Assembly: GCA_022565935.1 (NCBI GenBank)
Contig: JADFJY010000009.1
Span: forward strand, 1 to 19,258
Reading direction: 5' to 3'
Length of the DNA stretch: 19,258 nt
From: Nitrososphaerota archaeon
Lineage (GTDB): Archaea > Thermoproteota > Nitrososphaeria > Nitrososphaerales > Nitrosopumilaceae
The translations under genes and the position numbers were made by a program. Shown here in pieces: positions 13,279-19,258 of the stretch; the stretch's first letter is position 1, and the number at the start of each line of letters is the position of its first letter. The notes under the pieces are model-generated. The model ran no database searches. It was not told where the DNA came from and was given only the letters and a program-made list of their open reading frames with translations.

Positions 13279-15087
13279 ATGACTATATCTAATCTGAAAC
13301 AATCCAGATCTGACTCTGTAAAACCAAAAATTAATTGGTCAAGATTGGAAGAGGCAGATAATTTTGCAAAGACCGTTAAACTATTTCGTCAAGGAAAATA
13401 TGATGCAGATAGTTTTAGACGATTCAGACTTCAACATGGAGCATATGGTACCAGGATGACTGGGGATTATGCCATGGTTAGAATCAAAATTCCTGCGGGT
13501 GAAATTTATCCAAATCAACTTGAAAAAATATCTCAACTAAGTGAACAGTTTTCAATAGGTAGTGCACACTTTTCAACAAGAGAAAACATTCAACTTCACT
13601 GGGTAGTCCTTGAAGATGTTTCGGAGATTTTTAGAGGACTCACTGAAGTTGGTCTTACATCAAGAGAAGCATGTGGAAATACAATAAGAAATGTAATGTG
13701 TAGTCCTTTGTCAGGTGTTTGTCCTGATGAAAAATTTGATTCAACTCCATATGCACTTGCAACAGCAAGATTCTTTTTGAGAAATCCAATGGTTCAAAAT
13801 CTTCCACGTAAATTTAAATTTAATTTTACTTGTTGTGAGAAACATGGAATGGTAAGAATGGTTGATGTTGGGTTAATCCCTCAGATCCGAGAAGTTGATG
13901 GAACTTCTCAACGAGGTTTCAAAGTCTTTCTTGGAGGAGGATTGGGAAATAAATCATTTGTTGGATATCAATTAGAAGAATTCACCCCTGAAGAAGATTT
14001 AGTGTATACTTCAATGGCTGTATTGAGAATCTTTGATAGACTAGGTGACAGAAAAAATATGGCACGAAATAGAATGCGTTATCTGGTAAATGATATGGGC
14101 TGGGAAAAATTCCAAAATCTAGTTCTAAAAGAAAGAGCAATTGTAAGGGCTACTCAATCAGTAATTACTAAATTAGAAGTTGATCATACTCCAAATGAAA
14201 TTAAACGTCCAATTAGAATTAGTGATGAAAGTGGTGAATCTGCACCTGAAGGTTATGCAAGGTGGCTCAAAACAAATACGGTTAAACAAAAACAATCTGG
14301 CTATAGTTCTATCTTTATCACTCTTGAGGCCGGAGATATTACTGCAAATCAACTTAATGCATTGGCAGACCTTATTCGTGATTTCTCTGCTGAGGGGAAA
14401 GGAAGATTTGGCTTTGTACAAAATGTAGCATTACGCTATGTATATGACGATGATTTACCACGTCTGTATTCCAAACTTCTAGAGGTAGGATTGGCAAAAT
14501 CTGGTGCATTAACTATGACTGCTCCAATTGGCTGTTCAGGAACAACTTCTTGTAATCTCGCACTAACAAATTCACATAGACTTTCAAAAGAAATTCAACG
14601 AAAATTACTTGAATTAAAATTTGATGAAGATGATGATTTGTGTGATTCTTCTATTAAGATAAGTGGTTGCCCAAACTCTTGTGGTCAACATGGAATTGCA
14701 ACTATTGGTTTCTTTGGAGGCGGTGGACGTCTTGGAAAAGACATGTATGCAAATTATCAGATGTCATTAGGTGGACGCTCTGACGGTGATACAATGTTGG
14801 GTCAAACATGTCTTAGAGTTCCTGCAAAAAGAGTGATTCCTGTAATTCTAAAAATTATTGAACTATTCAAACAAAATAAGAAATCTAATGACACTCTTCA
14901 ATCTTGGATTCATAGAGTTGTAAATAACAATGAAGACTCTGAAATAAAATCAATTAGTGATATCAAAAAAGTTTTAGAACCACTAGTTGTTCCTCCAACA
15001 AAAGAAGCGGATCCTGATTTTTACCTTGACTATGGTAATGATACTAGTTACCATACAAAAACTGGAAAGGGTGAATGTGCTGCTTGA
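13279..15087 (+). CDS. Ferredoxin-type sulfite/nitrite reductase (siroheme and 4Fe-4S)
   Basis: Six-electron reductase of the NirA/Sir family, 602 residues, with the doubled ferrodoxin-like and siroheme halves. N-terminal signatures are RFRLQHGAYGTRMTGDYAMVRIK (48-70) and GSAHFSTRENIQLHW (94-108). The cluster ligands are Cys419 and Cys425 (GCSGTTSCNLA) and Cys464 and Cys468 (SGCPNSCGQH), matching C-x5-C and C-x3-C exactly, so the coupled siroheme/Fe-S site is intact. The choice between sulfite and nitrite cannot be made by eye. The overlapping rhodanese and the ammonia-fed lifestyle favour assimilatory sulfite reduction. An extended C-terminal tail of about 60 residues past the catalytic core ends at GECAA. 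It overlaps the next gene by 13 bases. Confidence 0.9.
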   Translation: MTISNLKQSRSDSVKPKINWSRLEEADNFAKTVKLFRQGKYDADSFRRFRLQHGAYGTRMTGDYAMVRIKIPAGEIYPNQLEKISQLSEQFSIGSAHFSTRENIQLHWVVLEDVSEIFRGLTEVGLTSREACGNTIRNVMCSPLSGVCPDEKFDSTPYALATARFFLRNPMVQNLPRKFKFNFTCCEKHGMVRMVDVGLIPQIREVDGTSQRGFKVFLGGGLGNKSFVGYQLEEFTPEEDLVYTSMAVLRIFDRLGDRKNMARNRMRYLVNDMGWEKFQNLVLKERAIVRATQSVITKLEVDHTPNEIKRPIRISDESGESAPEGYARWLKTNTVKQKQSGYSSIFITLEAGDITANQLNALADLIRDFSAEGKGRFGFVQNVALRYVYDDDLPRLYSKLLEVGLAKSGALTMTAPIGCSGTTSCNLALTNSHRLSKEIQRKLLELKFDEDDDLCDSSIKISGCPNSCGQHGIATIGFFGGGGRLGKDMYANYQMSLGGRSDGDTMLGQTCLRVPAKRVIPVILKIIELFKQNKKSNDTLQSWIHRVVNNNEDSEIKSISDIKKVLEPLVVPPTKEADPDFYLDYGNDTSYHTKTGKGECAA

Positions 15088-15881
15088 CAGAATCTGGTAA
15101 AGTAACAACTGACGTTGACTCTTTACGATCAGACATAAGAGACAAAAGTGTTAGAGTAATTGATGCTAGAAGAGAAGAAGATTACAAACAAGATCATATT
15201 TCAACTGCTGTAAATTTACCACTGGCAAATCTTTTGTCAGACGATAGTCCAGAACGTATTTTGAAACTCTTTAACTCTATAGGAATTGATAATGAAACAT
15301 CTGTTGTAGTTTATGATGATACTTTTGGTGCATTGGCCTCTAGAGTAGCTTGGACTTTGGAATATATTGGACATTCAGATGTAAGTTTACTTGAGACTAC
15401 CTATAGTAACTGGAAGTCATTGGGATTGGAAAATGATTCCAATGTTCCTGAAATACAAAGCAAAGACCATTCAATGAATTTACAACCAAATATTTTGGCA
15501 ACCTCTGATTATTTGGAAAGTGCAAAAGAAAGAGATGATGTAATCTTGATTGATAACAGGGAGCGTCTAAATTTTCTTGAACAACACATTCCGGGAGCAA
15601 TTAGTTTACCTTATAGAACACTTGCCAGTCAAGATAAAATTTTACGCCCAAAAGAAGATATGAAGCGATTATTTGAAAATCGAGGCGTTACTGGAAATTC
15701 CGAAATTATTACTTATTGTGGTAGTGTAGGTACTCTTTCAGGATTGGCATATTATGCCCTAAAATCTGTAGGACTATCTAATACAAAATTGTATGTTCGC
15801 TCTTTTAAGGAATGGAAAAATCTTCAAAAACCTACTGCAAAACAAGAAGATGCAACTTACTGGGATTTGTCTGCAGAATAA
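15075..15881 (+). CDS. Two-domain rhodanese (thiosulfate/3-mercaptopyruvate sulfurtransferase)
   Basis: Moves sulfane sulfur through a cysteine persulfide. It has 268 residues: an N-terminal rhodanese domain (RVIDARREEDYKQDHISTAV...YIGHSDVSLLE) whose active loop reads DDTFGALASR with no cysteine, and a C-terminal domain (VILIDNRERLNFLEQHIPGAISLPY) with catalytic Cys215 in YCGSVGTLSG. One inactive and one active half is the normal design of TST/MST enzymes; the loop CGSVGT deviates from both the CRKGV/T and CGSGVT textbook loops, though it is closer to the latter. The start at ATG 15075 overlaps the reductase by 13 bases; a TTG at 15084 giving a TTGA overlap is an alternative. One operon with the reductase. 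The stop directly abuts the stop of the convergent gene. Confidence 0.92.
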   Translation: MCCLTESGKVTTDVDSLRSDIRDKSVRVIDARREEDYKQDHISTAVNLPLANLLSDDSPERILKLFNSIGIDNETSVVVYDDTFGALASRVAWTLEYIGHSDVSLLETTYSNWKSLGLENDSNVPEIQSKDHSMNLQPNILATSDYLESAKERDDVILIDNRERLNFLEQHIPGAISLPYRTLASQDKILRPKEDMKRLFENRGVTGNSEIITYCGSVGTLSGLAYYALKSVGLSNTKLYVRSFKEWKNLQKPTAKQEDATYWDLSAE

Positions 15882-17078
15882 TTATACAATCGCATTTCTG
15901 AGTTTTTTAGTAATTGTTACTTCAATATTATCAAACAATGTTAGCATTTTTTCTTTGTTATTCACTAGATAATCTTCTCCTCTATCTTTTAATCTAATCT
16001 TCCATAATCTTACTTCTCTGTGTTGCTCTAAGAACATTTCAATCATCTGCTCACCTGATTTTGCAGTATCTGTGAATTCATCAAAAATATCCAAAGTTTT
16101 TTGAACGTCATGTTCTTCAATCGCTTCTTTTGCAGATTGAATGGCTTGACTAAGTTCTTTCAAATTCTTAATTGGTCTTGGTAATTTTTTTCTTGTAATT
16201 CCAAACAATCCCTTTCTTTCTTTTCCTATTCTTTCTGCAACGTTTGGTGCAAGATCATAAATTGGAATTTTATTGAAACCATCACGCTTTTCATTTTGAA
16301 CTAAAAGCCCTTTCTCTATTAATTTTTTTAACCCTGTTTCTGCATCTACTCTATCAAGATATGTTGTCCAGACAATTGCACCAAGTGTATGGTATCCTTG
16401 TCTAACTGATTCTAAAACTACTACTTCTTCAATTCTCTTGAATCCTTCCTCAATTCTTACATTTTTAAAGTCAAAGTCTCTAATTGATCTTCTTGCATTT
16501 TTAACATCAATTTCAATTGAACGTTTCAATGCTTCTAAAGAATCTGGTACTTGATTTAGTAATGATAAGAAACAAGCTTTATTGTACCAAGCCATTCCAT
16601 ATGTTGGATCAGATTCAATTGCTTTCTCAACTTCACCCAATGCCTTGGCATATTTTTTTTGTTCATAATGTACTAGTCCTTTCAGATTCCAAACTTCTGG
16701 ATTTGTAACATCAATATCTAAAATTTTATCATAAATTCTTAGTGCTTCATTGTGATCATCTAAATGAAATCTTGCATAACCTAACTTCATTAATGTCTCT
16801 ACGCTGCTAGGATCAATTCTTAATGCTTGTTCAAACAATTCACAAGCCTCTTCTAGTTTTGCATCTGCCATGCGGTTAATTCCTTTTTTGAATAATCTTT
16901 TACGATTAAAATCTGGATCAACTAAACTAGTCTCTTTTACCCTGACTTTTTCTACTTTAGATTCACCTACTTTAGATTCACCTACTTTAGATTCACCTAC
17001 TTTAGATTCATCTACTTTAGATTCATCACTTTTAGTTGATTTCTTTCCGAATAACTTCTTCACTAGCTCAAACTGCAA
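15882..17078 (-). CDS. TPR protein with winged-helix-like middle and repetitive N-terminus
   Basis: Encodes 398 residues from a TTG at 17078 (MQFELVKKLFGKK). Residues 18-42 are five tandem five-residue repeats ([D/G]ESKV). At least three TPR units follow between about 57 and 190 (KKGINRMADAKLEEACELFE, ALRIYDKILDIDVTNPEVWN, KALGEVEKAIESDPTYGMAW). A segment near 225-285 resembles a winged helix (YHTLGAIVWTTYLDR, then GLKKLIEKGLLVQ and a YDLAP end). The C-terminal 110 residues are charged helix, probably coiled coil. It is cytoplasmic, likely a scaffold or transcription-related adaptor; no enzyme motif. It is divergent from the collagen-like gene and ends base-to-base against the rhodanese gene. 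Confidence 0.8.
   Translation of the reverse strand: MQFELVKKLFGKKSTKSDESKVDESKVGESKVGESKVGESKVEKVRVKETSLVDPDFNRKRLFKKGINRMADAKLEEACELFEQALRIDPSSVETLMKLGYARFHLDDHNEALRIYDKILDIDVTNPEVWNLKGLVHYEQKKYAKALGEVEKAIESDPTYGMAWYNKACFLSLLNQVPDSLEALKRSIEIDVKNARRSIRDFDFKNVRIEEGFKRIEEVVVLESVRQGYHTLGAIVWTTYLDRVDAETGLKKLIEKGLLVQNEKRDGFNKIPIYDLAPNVAERIGKERKGLFGITRKKLPRPIKNLKELSQAIQSAKEAIEEHDVQKTLDIFDEFTDTAKSGEQMIEMFLEQHREVRLWKIRLKDRGEDYLVNNKEKMLTLFDNIEVTITKKLRNAIV
16953..17027 (-). repeat. Five tandem 15-base repeats inside the TPR gene
   Basis: The unit CCTACTTTAGATTCA (plus-strand sense), with one-base variants, is repeated five times and encodes [D/G]ESKV. It keeps the frame because the unit is a multiple of three, so copy number can change without breaking the gene. 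Confidence 0.85.
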
Positions 17079-17079
17079 T

Positions 17080-17093
17080 TTTATCTAGATAAA
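17080..17093. promoter_or_regulatory. 14-base perfect palindrome next to the TPR gene start
   Basis: TTTATCTAGATAAA reads the same on both strands and ends one base before the TTG start of the TPR gene, between its presumed TATA region (about 17104-17110) and start codon. That is a standard place for a repressor to sit. Its chance occurrence somewhere in 19 kb is not negligible, so position is the main argument. Confidence 0.35.
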
Positions 17094-17138
17094 TACTATC
17101 CTTATTGGTCTAACGTAGATAATGCTGGATTTTCAAAA

Positions 17139-17165
17139 AGATCATGCGATCTAAATATAAAAATA
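17139..17165 (+). promoter_or_regulatory. TATA box with adjoining inverted repeat before the collagen-like gene
   Basis: AAATATAAAAATA (17153-17165) lies about 30 bases before the ATG at 17188. Directly upstream, AGATC-ATGC-GATCT (17139-17152) is a 5-base inverted repeat at the position of the TFB-recognition element, so a protein bound there could control the promoter. Confidence 0.4.
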
Positions 17166-17187
17166 CTTGAAATATGCACAAACGAAT

Positions 17188-18678
17188 ATGCCATCTCAAC
17201 CACGAATCGAAATTCATGGACAATCCCCATTCAAACAATCAGGTGTCTATGAAGCCCAAATTGCAATTACTGATAGTAAACCTTCAGAAGATTCAATCAA
17301 AAATAAGCAATTTTCATCTTTGTGGCAAGGTAATTTTCACCTAAGAGTAAAAGATGGTGTATTTTCTCAAACAATAGGATCTACTGAAAATCCAATTCCT
17401 TCATCTGTAAACAATCTTGAGAAAATTTGGATTGTTGTAACTGATCTATTTTCTTCATCACATACTGTGTTTGATGTTCCTTTGGGAAAACCAACTAGGA
17501 AATTACAAACTGAAACTAAAACAATTTCTGAAAGTCCAAAATCAAACCGTTTTACAAAATCAACTACTCTTGCAGGATCCCCTGGTTTACAAGGTTCTTC
17601 TGGTGACAAAGGACCACCAGGTCCACAAGGTAATGCAGGAGATACCGGCCCTGATGGAATACCTGGTCAACCAGGAGACAAAGGTTCTTCTGGTGACAAA
17701 GGTTTACCTGGTGACAAAGGAATAACTGGAAACAAAGGAGTAACTGGTGATAAAGGAGACAAGGGTGACAAAGGAATTGCTGGTCCATTTGGTGACAAAG
17801 GAGAAAAAGGTCCAACTGGTTCTATTGGAGAAACAGGTTCAACTGGAATTAAAGGTCCACTTGGTACATCAGGAGAAAAAGGCCCAACTGGTCAATCTGG
17901 CGACAAAGGAACATCTGGATTAAGAGGTCCACCAGGAGAAAAAGGTGACAAAGGTTCACAAGGATCTATTGGTGATAAAGGACTAACTGGTACAACAGGT
18001 ACACCAGGAGGAAAAGGCTCAACTGGAATTACTGGTGTTCAAGGAGAAAAAGGAGTTCAAGGACTTCCTGGTTCTATTGGAGAAAAAGGTTCTTCAGGTC
18101 CAACAGGACCTGTTGGAGGAAAAGGTTCATTTGGTCTTACAGGTTCAACCGGAGAAAAAGGTAACAAAGGTCCTGAAGGTTCAACTGGCGACAAAGGTCC
18201 ACAAGGTCCACAAGGTCCTGCAGGAGCTAAAGGTCTCACAGGAGTTCCAGGTCCTCAAGGAGAAAAAGGTGACAAAGGTCCATTTGGTCCACCAGGAGGA
18301 AAAGGCTCAACTGGTCCACTTGGCACATCAGGAGAAAAAGGCTCACAAGGCCCACAAGGCTCTCAGGGTGAACGTGGTGTAACTGGTCCACCAGGAGAAA
18401 AAGGCTCACAAGGCCCACAAGGAATTCAAGGTCCTCAAGGTGAACGTGGCCCTAATGGACCAATCGGTCCTTCAGGTGAACAAGGTACTATAGGTGAACA
18501 AGGTCAAATCGGTCAACCTGGTCCACGAGGTCCACCAGGCCCACCAGGAGAAAAAGGTCCTTCAGGAGGAATGTCATCTGAACAAAAAACAATCTTCAAA
18601 GAACTATTAGAAATTCTGACTATGAAAAATATTATAACAACTGAAGAACAAATTAAATTAATGAGTTATCTTTACTAA
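17188..18678 (+). CDS. Collagen-like protein, 111 Gly-X-Y triplets
   Basis: Encodes 496 residues from the ATG at 17188 (an in-frame TTG at 17167 lies too close to the TATA box). Residues 1-130 form a non-collagen head: a beta-rich domain (SSLWQGNFHLRVKDGVFSQT, NPIPSSVNNLEKIWIVV, FDVPLGK) resembling the short beta-sandwich often found at the N-terminus of bacterial surface proteins, then a Ser/Thr/Lys linker. Residues 130-462 are 111 Gly-X-Y triplets without a break. GDK (13 copies) and GEK (10) are the commonest, with GPP and GPQ as well. A 34-residue tail forms an amphipathic helix (EQKTIFKELLEILTMKN), a plausible trimerisation unit. No signal peptide or membrane segment is visible, so its location is unclear. 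The 18701 gene follows 22 bases later. Confidence 0.92.
   Translation: MPSQPRIEIHGQSPFKQSGVYEAQIAITDSKPSEDSIKNKQFSSLWQGNFHLRVKDGVFSQTIGSTENPIPSSVNNLEKIWIVVTDLFSSSHTVFDVPLGKPTRKLQTETKTISESPKSNRFTKSTTLAGSPGLQGSSGDKGPPGPQGNAGDTGPDGIPGQPGDKGSSGDKGLPGDKGITGNKGVTGDKGDKGDKGIAGPFGDKGEKGPTGSIGETGSTGIKGPLGTSGEKGPTGQSGDKGTSGLRGPPGEKGDKGSQGSIGDKGLTGTTGTPGGKGSTGITGVQGEKGVQGLPGSIGEKGSSGPTGPVGGKGSFGLTGSTGEKGNKGPEGSTGDKGPQGPQGPAGAKGLTGVPGPQGEKGDKGPFGPPGGKGSTGPLGTSGEKGSQGPQGSQGERGVTGPPGEKGSQGPQGIQGPQGERGPNGPIGPSGEQGTIGEQGQIGQPGPRGPPGPPGEKGPSGGMSSEQKTIFKELLEILTMKNIITTEEQIKLMSYLY
17575..18573 (+). repeat. Uninterrupted Gly-X-Y coding repeat
   Basis: The 999 bases encode 111 consecutive triplets starting with Gly; I read every triplet and found no phase break. 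Near-copies occur inside, such as the GGKGSTG blocks at about 18010 and 18297 and GEKGSQGPQG at about 18332 and 18398, pointing to growth by internal duplication. Confidence 0.95.
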
Positions 18679-18700
18679 TCAGATAAAACAGGTAATTAAA

Positions 18701-18985
18701 ATGAGTGAAAAACCAAATAAAATTGAATTTGATATATTAGATTACAAACGCTTAGAAAATGATTTTATATCTTTCAAATTAGATGATGGTACTGTAGTTA
18801 AAGTTAAAGTTGATTTGGATAGAGTTGGTAAAGCTGTAAACTACAAAAATCCTGATGGCACTCCTCATTATGCAATTAGTACTGCTATCAAAATATCAAT
18901 CATACCTTCTGATAAAAAATTCTCAGTCGAGAAAAAATCTATTAAAGGAACAAACACGTCTCCTCCAGGACAAATGTTTAGTTAA
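18701..18985 (+). CDS. 94-residue hypothetical protein downstream of the collagen-like gene
   Basis: Starts with MSEKPNKIEFDILDYKRLEN. The body looks like a small beta-barrel or sandwich with regular alternation (DFISFKLDDGTVVKVKVDLDRVGK, then YAISTAIKISIIPSDKKFSVEKK) and ends in a polar, proline-containing tail (TSPPGQMFS). It has no cysteine, membrane segment or signal peptide. No family recognised; the lysine and acid-rich strands resemble a binding domain more than an enzyme. The 22-base gap to the collagen-like gene and the lack of a terminator between them imply one transcript, so it may bind or help fold the collagen-like protein. A strong hairpin follows at 19009. Confidence 0.7.
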   Translation: MSEKPNKIEFDILDYKRLENDFISFKLDDGTVVKVKVDLDRVGKAVNYKNPDGTPHYAISTAIKISIIPSDKKFSVEKKSIKGTNTSPPGQMFS

Positions 18986-19008
18986 AACTAATTTAGAAAA
19001 AGAAAAAA

Positions 19009-19044
19009 ACAATTCGTCGTCTAAAAGACGATTGTTAGTTTTTT
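19009..19044. terminator. Bidirectional hairpin terminator
   Basis: ACAAT (19009-19013) pairs with ATTGT (19031-19035), and CGTCT (19018-19022) with AGACG (19026-19030), around an AAA loop with a four-base bulge (TCGT). On the plus strand a TAGTTTTTT run follows; on the minus strand the run TTTTTTT-C-TTTTT follows. It lies between two convergent genes and can end both. Confidence 0.65.
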
Positions 19045-19051
19045 GCCGAGA

Positions 19052-19198
19052 TTATCTTTTACGTTTAACTGCTTTTCTTTTTGGAGCTGCTTTTCTTTTT
19101 GGAGCTGCTTTTCTTTTTGGAGCTGCTTTTCTTTTTGGAGCTGCTTTTCTTTTTGGAGCTGCTTTTCTTTTTGGAGCTGCTTTTCTTTTTGTAGCCAT
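19052..19198 (-). CDS. 48-residue lysine/arginine-rich KRKAAP-repeat protein
   Basis: The frame from the ATG at 19198 reads MAT, six perfect copies of KRKAAP, then KRKAVKRKR and a stop. Of 48 residues, 25 are Lys or Arg and none are acidic, like the C-terminal tail of eukaryotic histone H1 or the basic tails of some bacterial nucleoid proteins. It is certainly disordered and would bind DNA or RNA by charge. The other minus and plus frames are also open here because the repeat is 18 bases, but their products (LQKEKQ or FGAAFL repeats) are less plausible, and only this frame starts cleanly with MA. The upstream leader to the window edge is 60 bases. Confidence 0.7.
   Translation of the reverse strand: MATKRKAAPKRKAAPKRKAAPKRKAAPKRKAAPKRKAAPKRKAVKRKR
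19082..19189 (-). repeat. Six tandem 18-base repeats in the basic-protein gene
   Basis: The 18-base unit AAAAGAAAAGCAGCTCCA (coding strand) occurs six times with no base differences that I can see, so the array is recent or kept homogeneous by unequal exchange. Each unit encodes KRKAAP. Confidence 0.9.
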
Positions 19199-19258
19199 TG
19201 CTGAGTTCGACCTTTCATTGTTTTTCAGTGGTTAAACTAAAGAAAATTACACAAATTG

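Noticed and set aside
17471..18418. Several long frames on both strands inside the collagen-like gene
   Set aside because: They are shadows of the Gly-X-Y repeat; their products are low-complexity and lack starts with promoters.
19021..19235. Longer open frames giving LQKEKQ or FGAAFL repeat proteins
   Set aside because: An 18-base repeat without stops opens every frame. The KRKAAP frame has the clean MA start, a fitting stop before the terminator and a plausible basic composition.

Overview
This AT-rich window (no tools, so composition is judged by eye) looks like chromosome of an ammonia-oxidising archaeon of the Nitrosopumilus type (Thaumarchaeota/Nitrososphaerota). The evidence is an archaeal-type ProRS, an F420 gamma-glutamyl ligase, a Thi4-type thiazole synthase, TATA-like boxes 25-35 bases before start codons (leaderless or short-leader genes), frequent TTG starts, and many very small cysteine-rich proteins. 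No rRNA, tRNA, CRISPR array or insertion sequence was seen.

Layout. 1-2960: 3' truncated proS, a small Cys protein, a 31-residue zinc-finger-like microprotein, a class I methyltransferase and a one-helix zinc-ribbon protein. 3150-5550: a SerB-like HAD phosphatase, cofE and a PHP-domain phosphoesterase, all on +. 5630-6340: a tyrosine-recombinase DNA-binding domain without a catalytic domain, followed by overlapping micro-ORFs; this is probably an element remnant or a compact accessory cassette. 6413-8250: a small acidic protein, an antisense zinc ribbon, then a tusA-cysteine synthase pair. 8256-9978 (-): trxB heading an overlapping operon with two unknown genes. 10049-12200: a DUF6775-like protein, two micro-ORFs, a zinc-ribbon membrane protein and a small unknown. 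12263-15881: thi4 (-), divergent from a siroheme sulfite/nitrite reductase that overlaps a two-domain rhodanese. 15882-19198: a TPR/winged-helix protein (-), divergent from a collagen-like gene (+) with a small downstream partner, a bidirectional terminator, and a convergent gene for a 48-residue KRKAAP-repeat protein.

How the genes fit together. A sulfur theme runs through 7.0-15.9 kb: a sulfur carrier (TusA), a cysteine synthase, a thioredoxin reductase, a sulfite reductase-like enzyme, a rhodanese, and a Thi4 with a cysteine at the position that donates sulfur in suicidal enzymes. Because these archaea live on ammonia, I favour sulfite over nitrite as the reductase substrate; this is inference.

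The most unusual part is the right end. A 496-residue protein carries 111 uninterrupted Gly-X-Y triplets flanked by non-collagen ends and has no visible signal peptide. It is followed 22 bases later by an unknown gene and then by a convergent, extremely basic histone-H1-tail-like repeat protein. The divergent promoter region holds two short palindromes placed where operators would be expected.
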